Assembly: GCF_033118175.1 (NCBI RefSeq)
Contig: NC_083691.1
Coordinates: 15,783,001-15,847,000, forward strand
Origin: Dama dama
Lineage: Eukaryota; Chordata; Mammalia; Artiodactyla; Cervidae
DNA length: 64,000 bases
Direction of reading: 5' to 3'
Positions 54,550 through 63,725 of this stretch are shown here, one piece after another (positions within the stretch are counted from its first letter, which is position 1; every line of letters starts with the position of its first letter). The translations under genes and the position numbers were made by a program. The notes under the pieces are model-generated. The model saw nothing but the letters and a program-made list of their open reading frames with translations. It was not told where the DNA came from and did not search any database.

Positions 54550-56593
54550 CATGTTAAATCAAATCCCTTATGACTATATAATGGAAGTGAGAAATAGATT
54601 TAAGGGACTAGATCTGATAGACAGGGAGCCTGATGAACTATGGACAGAGGTTCATGACATTGTACAGGAGACAGGGATCAAGACTATCCCCAAGGAAAAG
54701 AAATGCAAAAAGGCAAAATGGTTGTCTGAGGAGGCATTACAAATAGCTGTGAAAAGAGGAGACATAAAAAGCAAAGGAGAAAAGGAAAGATATTCCCATT
54801 TGAATGCACAGTTCCAAAGAATAGCCAGGAGAGATAAGAAAGACTTCCTCAGCGATCAATGCAAAGAAATAGAGGAAAACAATAGAATGGGAAAGACTAG
54901 AGATCTCTTCAAGAAAATTAGAGATATCAAGGGAAAATTTCAGGCAAAGATGGGTTCGATAAAGGACCTAAATGGTATGGACCTAACAGAAGCAGAAGAT
55001 ATTAAGAAGAGGTGGCAAGAATACACAGAAGAACTGTACATAAAGGATCTTCATGACCCAGATAATCACAATGGTGTGATCACTGACCTAGAGCCAGACA
55101 TCCTGGAATGTGAAGTCAAGTGGGCCTTAGAAAGCATCACTATGAACAAAGCTAGTGGATGTGATGGAATTCCAGTTGAGCTATTTCAAATCCTGAAAGA
55201 TGATGCTGTGAAAGTGCTGCACTCAATATGCCAGCAAATTTGGAAAACTCAGCAGTGGCCAAAGGACTGGAAAAGGTCAGTTTTTATTCCAATCCCTAAG
55301 AAAGGCAATCCCAAAGAATGCTCAAACTACCGCATAATTGCACTCATCTCACACTCTAGTAAAGTAATGCTTAAAGTTCTCCAAGCCAGGCTTCAGCAAT
55401 ACGTGAACTGTGAATTTCCAGATGTTCAAGCTGGTTTTAGAAAAGGCAGAGGAATCAGAGATCAAATTGCCAATATCTGCTGGATCATTGAAAAAGCAAG
55501 AGAGTTTCAGAAAAACATCTATTTCTGCTTTATTGACTATGCCAAAGCCTTCGACTGTGTGGATCACAATAAACTGTGGAAAATTCTGAAAGAGATGAGA
55601 ATACCAGACCACCTGACCTGCCTCTTGAGAAACCTGTATGCAGGTCAGGAAGCAACAGTTAGAACTGGACATGGCACAACAGACTGGTTCCAAATAGGAA
55701 AAGGAGTACGTCAAGGCTATATATTGTCACCCTGCTTATTTAACTTATATGCAGAGTACATCATGAGAAATGCTGGGCTGGAAGAAACACAAGCTGGAAT
55801 CAAGATTGCCAGGAGAAATATGAATAACCTCAGGTATGCAGATGGCACCACCCTTATGGCAGAGAGTGAAGAGGAACTAAAAAGCCTCTTGATGAAAGTG
55901 AAAGAGGAGAGTGAAAAAGTTGGCTTAAAGCTTAACATTCAGAAAACTAAGATCATGGCATCTGATACCATCACTTCACGGGAAATAGATGGGGAGACAG
56001 TGGAAACAGTGTCAGACTTCATTTTTGGGGGCTCCAGAATCACTGCAGATGGTGATTGCAGCCATGAAATTAAAAGACGCTTACTCCTTGGAAGGAAAGT
56101 GATGACCAACCTAGATAGCATGTTAAAAAGCAGAGGTATTACTTTGCCAACAAAGGTCCATCTGGTCAAGGCTATGGTTTTTCCAGTGGTCATGTATGGA
56201 TGTGAGAGTTGGACTGTGAAGAAAGCTGAGTGCCGAAAAATTGATGCTTTTGAACTGTGGTGTTGGAGAAGACTCTTGAGAGTCCCTTGGACTGCAAGGA
56301 GATCCAACCAGTCCATATTAAAGGAGATAAGTCCTGGGTGTTCATTGGAAAGATGGATGCTGAAGCTGAAACTCCAGTACTTTGGCCACCTCATGCAAAG
56401 AGTTGACTCATTGGAAAAGACCCTGATGCTGGGAGGGATTGGGGGCAGGAGGAGAAGGGGACGACAGAGGATGAGATGGCTGGATGGCATCACCGACTCG
56501 ATAGGCATGAGTTTGAGTAAACTCCGGGAGTTGGTGATGGACAAGGGGGCCTGGCGTGCTGTGGTTCATGGGGTCACAAAGAGTCAGACATGA
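54536..56593 (+). CDS. BovB reverse-transcriptase ORF, 685 codons, YADG at the catalytic box
   Basis: One open frame covers the linker, reverse-transcriptase and C-terminal regions of the BovB protein. The first ATG (54536) lies in the target duplication, not in BovB, so the first few residues are host-derived; a second ATG stands at 54551. Visible motifs are FIDYAKAFDCVDH near residue 332 (motif A), RQGYILSPCLFN from residue 392 (motif B), and the motif C box at residues 434-437, which reads YADG. The usual RT box is YADD and the last codon here is GGC, so the second conserved aspartate is lost and polymerase activity is probably abolished. The C-terminal region with a CESW motif and an Arg-rich GGRRRRGRQRMRW stretch is complete to the stop. 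There is no endonuclease domain. No promoter is expected in such a truncated copy. I annotate it as a mobile-element relic, not a host gene. Confidence 0.9.
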   Translation: MCNSTMLNQIPYDYIMEVRNRFKGLDLIDREPDELWTEVHDIVQETGIKTIPKEKKCKKAKWLSEEALQIAVKRGDIKSKGEKERYSHLNAQFQRIARRDKKDFLSDQCKEIEENNRMGKTRDLFKKIRDIKGKFQAKMGSIKDLNGMDLTEAEDIKKRWQEYTEELYIKDLHDPDNHNGVITDLEPDILECEVKWALESITMNKASGCDGIPVELFQILKDDAVKVLHSICQQIWKTQQWPKDWKRSVFIPIPKKGNPKECSNYRIIALISHSSKVMLKVLQARLQQYVNCEFPDVQAGFRKGRGIRDQIANICWIIEKAREFQKNIYFCFIDYAKAFDCVDHNKLWKILKEMRIPDHLTCLLRNLYAGQEATVRTGHGTTDWFQIGKGVRQGYILSPCLFNLYAEYIMRNAGLEETQAGIKIARRNMNNLRYADGTTLMAESEEELKSLLMKVKEESEKVGLKLNIQKTKIMASDTITSREIDGETVETVSDFIFGGSRITADGDCSHEIKRRLLLGRKVMTNLDSMLKSRGITLPTKVHLVKAMVFPVVMYGCESWTVKKAECRKIDAFELWCWRRLLRVPWTARRSNQSILKEISPGCSLERWMLKLKLQYFGHLMQRVDSLEKTLMLGGIGGRRRRGRQRMRWLDGITDSIGMSLSKLRELVMDKGAWRAVVHGVTKSQT

Positions 56594-56620
56594 ATGAGCG
56601 ACTGAACTGAACTGAACTGA
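54550..56620 (+). mobile_element. BovB LINE, 2.07 kb, 5'-truncated, nearly intact coding
   Basis: It begins just inside the linker between endonuclease and reverse transcriptase ('ttaaatcaaatcccttatg') and runs to the end of the element with the tail 'cgactgaactgaactgaac'. It is bounded by a 48-bp perfect target duplication. The endonuclease is absent. The uninterrupted coding sequence and perfect TSD suggest a young copy. A diverged, uninterrupted copy of the target lies at 57644. Confidence 0.96.
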
Positions 56621-56668
56621 ACCTTTAGTTCAAAATGAGTTCTCTAGATGAAGGATGTGTAATAGTAC
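56621..56668. repeat. Target-site duplication (48 bp), right copy
   Basis: Perfect copy of 54502-54549. It is followed by 'aatgttttaaagtttctttg', the natural continuation of the target. Confidence 0.95.
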
Positions 56669-56739
56669 AATGTTTTAAAGTTTCTTTGACAAAATGTGGT
56701 ATTATCAGTGTTTATGGGAAAGCAGTGAGATAATGCATC

Positions 56740-57643
56740 CATATGGATGATGTTCAGTTGCTTTTTTGGGAGTCTTCTCTTGCCTATAGGAAAACCTCAG
56801 AATTCTTGCTCTCAAAAATCTGCAAATGTACACACCAGCCAGGGGAAATACAGACCTTTCCCAAGGGAAATGAAGAAACTTGACAAGAGACATAGGGCTC
56901 TATGAAAGGAAAATGCCAGCACCTTCCAGTGTTAGAGCATCCCTCTCCAGTGGAAGGCAGACACAGCCCTATCACAACACAGGCCTTCCCAACAGTGGAG
57001 GGGTCTGCTGCTGGAGTTGCATTCACCTCTGGAGGTGATGCTGCGTCCACCAATCACCCGAGTGGAATCCAGGCTCCTCCTGAGAGCCCCTCCTGTTCCC
57101 ACTGGGAGAGGCTTGTGTCTCCACGAGTTTGTTCCTGACTGTGTGAGAGGCTCGGTTATCCCCAAGCTGGGATGGGGGAACTGGCTGGCTCTTGGTCTTT
57201 TCTTGGGATGGCACCCATTCTCTTTCTGAGGCACTTCACTTGCACCAGCCTGGTGGTGATCCTGGGGGCTCTCTACCCTGTATTCCCTTTTCTCTCTCCA
57301 GCTTGGGTTCATTTCTAGTATCCCCTTATTTAAAGTTCAAAGAAGGATGATAGATTATCTCAGAACCACCTTTGACTACTTCTTAGCAATTTCTGAAAAG
57401 GATGAGTCTAGCTACCATTTTTAGAAAGAGACAGACTTGTCCATCTTGGTTCTCATTTAATGGCTCTAAAAATGAGGGAAAATGTATATCCAGTTACATT
57501 TATTTATATCCAATCTTGATCTGAAAACTCTCTGAGGTAGTTTTTAGAAAAAATAATGTTCAATTACTGGTGTACGATACACAGTTGAATAATTTTTCTA
57601 GGAATTCACTCAACCCCTGTGTTTAGGATTCTTTATTATATGA
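56740..57643. other. Unique sequence, nothing recognised
   Basis: Unique DNA between the BovB target and its paralogue. Frames at 56902-57138 plus and 56932-57312 minus overlap and are unrecognised. Confidence 0.4.
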
Positions 57644-57775
57644 TGACCCAAAGCAACCTTCAGTTCAAAATGAGTCCTCTAGACAAAGGATGTATAATAG
57701 TACAATGTTTTAAAGTTTCTTTGATAAAATGCAGCATTATCTCAACAATGTTTATGAGAAAGCAGTCAGTCATTT
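57644..57775. repeat. Diverged paralogue of the BovB target site, without insertion
   Basis: About 130 bases match 54491-54549 joined to 56669-56740: 'tgacccaaag', 'cagttcaaaatgag', 'ggatgtataatagtac' and 'aatgttttaaagtttctttg' run on without BovB. It is a local duplication in the same orientation, roughly 85-90 percent alike by eye. Confidence 0.88.
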
Positions 57776-59159
57776 TCTCAAAGGGCAGCAGAGATCAAAA
57801 TGCTATAGTTGGTCTAAGTACCATACATGCAAATTGAAAGCCTGGGATTCACTCAGTTCTTAGTGCACATAAGTAGCAATACCATTTTGATAGCATCCAT
57901 TTTCTGATTTGTAAAGGAATGGAAATTAAATGTATCTCAATGAGTTAATCTAGGATTTGCACAATGTAACATAATGTCTCCTAACTGACACATAGATTCT
58001 TTACATTTGTGAAAGAAAAATGTGATTTATTAAAATCAGAGTCTTACCTAAGTAAACATATTTTGAACCATTCACATCTCTCAACATTTCATTTAAAGAA
58101 ACCCGGATAAATATTATATCCCCATATGATGGATGGAAAAATTGAGCCCAAGGACATTTTTGCTAAATAAGTAAGAACCTTTCTTGAAAGACAAATCATA
58201 GCATCATAGTTTTTATCTTCTATCATAACTGGGGAGTGAAATCAAAGCAAGAATGTTCTGTGCGTGCTGTCTGGGTCAATTATCATCATTTGGCCAGTCC
58301 TTCTACCTCTCACAGGGAGGCCATGTCAATAAGCCAAGCCCTCCAAGGCTTCATGTGGCTGCAATTAAGGTTCAGCTCTCCCCTGGGATTTTCAGAATCT
58401 GGGCATATTGTGGATAAATCCACACCATCTGAAAAGGTGGGGAGGAGAGAAATAAACAGGACAGGAGATTGCCAGCTTTCCATGAGACATGCTTGCTTTT
58501 CTGCAGCCTTCTTCACTTCAGTGATGACTTTTATGTTCTATTGATTTTCATGTTATTTCCCATTTTTGAGCAGAATGGCTTGAAGCAATAGCAGCAATAA
58601 AGCAATGTTTCTGTCAGTCATCTCTGTCTTTCTCACCCACACACATGTTCTCTCCATTGCGTACACACAAACACACATAACTCTTGTGAGAGTTGAATTT
58701 CCAAATGGAGGAAATAAGGCTGAGATTTCTAGAACAATCTAGGACCACCCCTCAAAGCTTTTAGAATTTGAAACTGTTCTTAGAACACATCTGAAAAGGC
58801 ATTGAACTCCAGCACCTCTGATCTTGAGGGCTGGCAGCATGGACCCATCAGCTTTTTCAACTTTGGCATTTTACCCAGAAATGCTTCCCCCCTCCACCCC
58901 GTTTCTGCCCTCTGTTAGGCCATGTGATAGTATTCAAGAGTATCTGTAGAATAATCCTGAAGAGGACAGCAGGGCAGAGTCAGCATAAAGTCAGGAGGAG
59001 TTAAAGACCGGGGGCCGTGGTTGACAAAATTATAAGAAGCCCACCTGGTTTACACACCTGGGGTAATCCTCAGGACAGTGAATAGAATGGATATCACTCC
59101 CACGATAAGATTAGATTACAAAGCAGAGCTGACCCTAAGGTAGAAGGTCCTGGGAAACA
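57776..59159. other. Unique sequence, nothing firm
   Basis: AT-rich unique DNA. 'atatccccatatgatggatgg' near 58120 could be a MIR core in reverse, but it is too short to call. A CA-rich stretch lies at 58636-58678. Confidence 0.4.
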
Positions 59160-59176
59160 CTGAATAAAGATGAGCA

Positions 59177-59425
59177 CTTATAGGTGACAAGCCTAATTCT
59201 GAACGTATGCGTGCTCAGTTGTGTCCGACTCTTTGCGACCTCATGGACTGTAGCCTGCCAGGCTCCTCTGTCCTTGGAATTCTCCAGGTGAGAACACTGG
59301 AGCATGTTGCCATTTCATTCTCCAGGGGATCTTCCCAACCCAGGGATCAAATCACCGTCTCCTGCAAGTCTCCTGTATTGGCAGACGGATTCTTTATCAC
59401 TGAGCCACCTGGGAAGCCTCTCATC
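59177..59425 (-). mobile_element. Bov-tA type SINE with 17-bp TSD and an extra 3' tail
   Basis: The SINE body (59206-59418) reads in reverse from 'tgcgtgctcagttgtgtccg' to 'gagccacctgggaagcc'. Perfect target repeats 'ctgaataaagatgagca' stand at 59160-59176 and 59426-59442. Between the left repeat and the SINE tail are 29 bases that are not SINE ('cttataggtgacaagcc' and onward), carried with the element as its 3' end. Seven extra bases lie at its 5' end. Confidence 0.9.
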
Positions 59426-59442
59426 CTGAATAAAGATGAGCA

Positions 59443-60374
59443 AACCAAATACATAAATAAGAACAAAGTATGAGCAGGGAGATTTTACATGAGGAGGATG
59501 CTTCATTTCTGGCTTTGAGATGGAGGGGACCGCCTGGCAGGGAATATAGGAGGCCTCTAGGAATGAGTGTTACCAGCTATGTGAGTCCTTCAACTTTGTT
59601 TTTCTTTTTAAAGATTATTTGGCTGTTATGTGTGCCCTGCATCTCCCTGTGAATCTTAGGTTTGGCGTGCATTTGTTTTTCCTTAAGATTATTTATTCTA
59701 CAAAAAAATAAATAAATAATTTTCTTAGGTACAGGCAGTGATTCCATCACCATGTATGGAAAATCAAAAAGGTTTTGATGCTGGAACACTGAATCTTGTG
59801 TCCTATTTCTCAATCACTTTACATTTATCATCTCATTTACTTTCTTAGGGAGGCAGTGGGCTGGAGGGAGGCAGTGGGCTGGTTGAGAATAACCGGCTTA
59901 TATTCCAGGCCCGAGTGAGGCCACAGCAGCAAGCATAAGTGATGTGATCAAGGTGCCTGGCACACATCACACTACTTCATAGGGATATACTGAATTAATT
60001 AATAGGTCAAGGTCAAGAATCTGAGTAATGGTGTGGGATTCACATGAAGGCTCTCTGAGCCATGTGGAGGGCCAGAGGGTCATTTCTGTGTGGGTGTAGC
60101 TGCTGCCTGGGTCCCAGAGCAGCTGAGTAATGAAATTATACAATCTACATTGTATAATTGTGTCCTCCTCTCTTCTTATTTCCCTCTAAGTCCAGTTCTT
60201 TTGAGCCTAACCACGATACACTCTTATGACATTTGATTACTGACTCTTCAAGCACAACGTAACACAGTCTGTTTTCATATGCTGTTTGCTTAGCGCTCAC
60301 CAGATGCTGGCCACCCCCAGCGGTCTCTCAGTGGAAGGGCTCTTCCTAGAGGTCAGCTCGGGTCTGCATGCTAG
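59443..60374. other. Unique sequence with small repeats
   Basis: It contains an 18-bp tandem pair 'gggaggcagtgggctgga' (59848-59865 and 59866-59883) and an 11-bp inverted repeat 'aattatacaat' / 'attgtataatt' (60134-60144 and 60149-60159, loop CTAC). Confidence 0.6.
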
Positions 60375-60590
60375 TGTCTTAGCTTGTTCCGATGCTGTCA
60401 GAAAATCCCACAAACTGGGTGGATGGTAAACAACAGAGATTTATCCTTCACAGTTCTGGTGGCCAGAAGTCTAAGATGGAGGTACCAGCAGGGTCTCCTT
60501 CTGGTGAGGGTCCTCCTGGTTCACAGTCACACCTCGTTTATGGAGGAAGGGACGATGGAGCTCTCTGTGTCCTGTTTACAAGGATCTCCT
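60375..60590 (-). mobile_element. MLT1-type LTR, first part
   Basis: In reverse: 'gtgtcttagcttgttccgat', 'caacagagatttatccttca' and 'gttctggtggccagaagtc'. It is interrupted by the BovB endonuclease piece and resumes at 60986. Confidence 0.7.
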
Positions 60591-60985
60591 AGAACTAACA
60601 CCAAAAAAAAAGATGTCCTTTTCATCATAGAGGACTGGAATGCAAAAGCAGGAAGTCAAAAGATACCTGGAGTAACAGGCAAGTTTGGCCTTGGAGTACA
60701 AAATGAAGCAAGGCAAAGGCTAAGAGAGTTTTGCCAAGAGAATGAATTGGTCATAGCAAACACTCTCTTCCAACACCACGAGGGACAACTCTACACATGG
60801 ACATCACCAGGTGGTCAATACCGAAATCAGATTGACTATATTCTTTGCTGCCGAAGATGGAGAAGCTCTATACAGTCAGCAAAAATAAGGCTGGGAGCTG
60901 ACTCTGGCTCAGATCATCATTTCCTTTTTGAAAAATTCAGGCTCAAATTGAAGAAAGTAGGGAAAACCACTAGGCCATTCAGGTT
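60591..60985 (+). pseudogene. BovB endonuclease-domain fragment inside an LTR
   Basis: About 395 bases encode the C-terminal half of the BovB apurinic-like endonuclease. Visible motifs are EDWNAKAG, YTWTSPGGQYRNQIDYIL and GSDHHF, with the expected Asp, Asn, Asp and His residues all present. The open frame 60384-60998 (204 codons) starts in LTR sequence and is a chance fusion. The fragment stops at 'aggccattcaggt', in the linker before the reverse transcriptase, without 3' UTR or tail. Possible flanking repeats are 'gtttacaagg' (near 60572) and 'gtttataaga' (near 60983), imperfect. In intact BovB this domain nicks the target DNA. Confidence 0.85.
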
Positions 60986-61140
60986 TATAAGAACATGAAT
61001 CCCATTTGTGAGGGATTCTCCCAGCTCTCATGACCCTCCCAGCTCCCAAAGGCCCTATCTCCTAACACCTTCACATCTGGGGTTAAGACTTCAATATATG
61101 AATTTGGGGAGGACACAAATATTCAGTTTCAAGTACAGGC
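60986..61140 (-). mobile_element. MLT1-type LTR, second part
   Basis: Continuation in reverse: 'ataagaacatgaatcccatt', 'tctcatgaccctcccagctc' and 'caatatatgaatttgggg'. Confidence 0.7.
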
Positions 61141-61149
61141 CAAAGGACA

Positions 61150-61290
61150 TAATCTTTCCATGACTCAACCTCTTTGTCATTAAAAAATGTGAATAATTAT
61201 CACACCTACCTCATAGTTTGTTTTGAGGATTAGAAGAGTTCGTATATGGAAACTACTTAGAATAACATCTGTCACAGATAGTATTGATCT
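61150..61290 (+). mobile_element. MIR SINE 3' half
   Basis: 'tcaacctctttgtcattaaa', 'cacacctacctcatagtttg' and 'tttgaggattagaagagttc' follow the MIR order closely. Confidence 0.8.
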
Positions 61291-61460
61291 AAATGCATAT
61301 TAATATATTCCACTGTTCTGAAAGGTATCTGAAAATTTATACTTCTCGCTTCTCCAGGGATTTAAAAAGTACTTAGGTAGATACAATGCAGACATGAAAT
61401 AACTGGAGCATAACTAAGCAATAAATCTTGTTTAATTGCCTGTAAGTACAGTGGGTACTG

Positions 61461-61682
61461 GGGCTTCCCAGGTGGCCCTAGTGGTAAAGAGCCCACCTGG
61501 CAATGCAGGAGCTGCAGGAGACGCAGGTTTGCTCCCCAGGTCGGAAGATCCCTGGGAGGAGGGCACAGCAACCCACTCCAGTATTCTTGCCTGGAGAATC
61601 CCATGGACAGAGGAGCCTGGCAGGCTACAGTCCACGTGGTCGCTAAGAGTCAGACACGATTGAAGAGCCCGAGCGTGCATGC
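61461..61682 (+). mobile_element. Bov-tA type SINE
   Basis: From 'gggcttcccaggtggcccta' to 'gagtcagacacgattgaag'. Full plus-oriented structure. Confidence 0.9.
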
Positions 61683-62143
61683 AATGGTTATTCAGAGGAA
61701 GAGAGAGGATCTGGAATTGGCACAAGCAGAGAAGATTCCTAAAGAGGATCAGGAGTCATCCTCAAAGTACAAGATGCCACTGCTGCCTGGTTTCTGCGAC
61801 ACTGTTTCTCCTCACGTCCAACCTTTTTGCAAGAGCAGCTACTGCCCTAACTTCCTCCTCCTCTCACATTACGCAAAATACTGCCATGTTTAAACTTTGA
61901 TCATGAGCATTTGTGCAGTTATATGAGGAATGGAATGTGTATTCCAGAGGGATCTAATTCCATATATCACTCAGCATCTAAATAGCATTTTTGAGTAGGT
62001 TTTAGGGTTCTTTGATTAATCCTCTTCCCCTGACAGGTTTTAAATCATCTATTCAGGACATTTAGAGCTTAGCAGAACCTAAGCACCACCTTCCTATTCT
62101 GGAATTTCTCTCCATGGCCACTGCTACACATTATTATCCATGG
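61683..62143. other. Unique sequence, nothing recognised
   Basis: Unique DNA between two SINEs. Confidence 0.4.
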
Positions 62144-62156
62144 TCAGGGTGGGGAA

Positions 62157-62355
62157 TGGGCTTCCCTGGTGGTTCAGATGGTACACAATCCACTTGCAAT
62201 GCAGGAGACCTGGGTTCAATCTCTGGGTTGGGAAGGTCCCCTGGAAAAGGGAACAGCTACCCACTCCAGTGTTCTGGCCTGGAGAATTCCATGGACTGTA
62301 TAGTCCATGGGGTTGCAAAGAGTCGGACACGGCTGAGCTACTTTCACTTTCAATT
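62157..62355 (+). mobile_element. Bov-tA type SINE with near-perfect TSD
   Basis: From 'gggcttccctggtggttcag' to 'gctactttcactttcaa'. Target repeats are 'tcagggtgggga' (62144-62155) and 'tcagggtggaga' (62356-62367), one mismatch. Confidence 0.92.
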
Positions 62356-62369
62356 TCAGGGTGGAGAGC

Positions 62370-62960
62370 ATCCAACACTCGGTCAGGAAAACTCAGTCCA
62401 GCCAGCGCTGCGGGTGCTGACCTGCTGGCCTCCACCAGCCTCTGCATCAGGCGGTGTGCCTTCTCTCTGGCTGGTCCTGCTTCCTGAACACAGAGTCTTC
62501 TTGAGAGGATTTCTTCTGACTTAGGATGGCTCACCTTATTTTCTGACGTTATGACATGCATGCAGTAGAAATGGCACATCAAAGTTTGAAGTTTGATCTT
62601 CTCCCAGGCGAGCGACGAGCTGTGAGAAACCCTCTGGTGAGGCTGGGCAGGGACAGTCCCAGCTCCTGAGAGCCACGTGAGCCAAAGGGTAAACAGCCTC
62701 CACCCTGACAACTGTTCTGCACCCAGGCAACACTTCCAACACAGTATTCAATAAATAACAGGAGATTTTCAGCACTCCATTATAAAACAGACTTTGTTCT
62801 AGATGATTTTACCCAACTGTGGGCTAATGTCAGTGTTCTGAGCATGTTTAAGGTAGTCTAGGCTACATTAAGGTGTTAGGTAAATTAAATGCATTCTTTA
62901 CTTACAATGTTTTCAACTTCTAATGGATTTGTCAATCTCTACTTACATAAGTCTGATAAG
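62370..62960. other. Unique sequence, nothing recognised
   Basis: Unique DNA. The frame at 62124-62711 minus mixes SINE and unique sequence and is not a gene. Confidence 0.4.
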
Positions 62961-63305
62961 TAGAGAAAGATCTATACATGAAATAATACATATATACATA
63001 CAATACATTTATATTTATACATTAAATAGAGTATAGAAATATATGTCATATGTCATCTATTTTTACATAGTTTTAATATGTACAATATACAGATTGTTAT
63101 GATTTATCAGGTTTATATAATGCCATCATAATTAGAGAAAGATCTGTACATAAAATAATACATGTATATATAATACATTTGTAGTTATTATATATAATAC
63201 AGGAATATATGTCATATATAATATATTTATGTAATCTATAATACACACAATATATACAATATATGTATACATTATATATATTTGTATACATATATTAAAT
63301 ACATA
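62961..63305. repeat. AT-rich 172-bp tandem duplication
   Basis: A unit starting 'tagagaaagatctatacatg' at 62961 recurs at 63133 as 'tagagaaagatctgtacat'. Both contain 'aaataatacat' and 'aatatatgtcatat' at matching offsets. The copies have diverged and the second ends in TATATA-rich sequence. Short palindromic TATATA words are frequent. Confidence 0.85.
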
Positions 63306-63559
63306 TACATATATTAAAAATCAAGAGTCTTCCATTCCAGAGACAGTAAGAGCATTCTTTCTCTTTGGAGCCAGCATGGTAAATAATCAGCATGTGTATG
63401 TTGAGTGGAGGACAGAGATATTATAGAAAAGGAGAGGTCAGGCAGCGAGTAACAGCTAGGAGCAGGAATCTACCACTGGCCACTGCAGACTCCCTGTGGG
63501 TAGGATAACACAGTGAGGAAGGGTCTGCCTTTTGGAAAGAAGCTGATGAGATTTCTTAG

Positions 63560-63725
63560 CCTGCATTTGCCATAGATTAACTATCTAGTATTGGGCAAGC
63601 CTCTTTGTATTCTTATCCACAAAATGAGATTAATAACACCACCTATTCCATAACATTGGTAAGAAGACAAAAACTGAAAGTAAAAGAAATAGAATAGTTG
63701 TGTTGGGACAATGCATAACACAAGA
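63560..63725 (+). mobile_element. MIR SINE
   Basis: 'gtattgggcaagcctctttg', 'cttatccacaaaatgagatt' and 'aataacaccacctattcc' follow the MIR core order. Confidence 0.7.

Noticed and set aside
54536..56593. Domesticated host gene derived from BovB
   Set aside because: A perfect TSD, intact 3' tail and 5' truncation show an ordinary recent insertion; the first ATG lies in the target repeat and nothing indicates selection on the protein.
60384..60998. 204-codon frame as a host gene with an endonuclease domain
   Set aside because: The first 70 or so codons are reverse-strand MLT1 LTR and the rest is a BovB fragment; the fusion is by chance.
7708..62355. tRNA-like sequences with box B motifs (gggttcaatccc)
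   Set aside because: All lie in Bov-tA or CHR SINEs with their characteristic tails and TSDs; none is an isolated, foldable tRNA gene.
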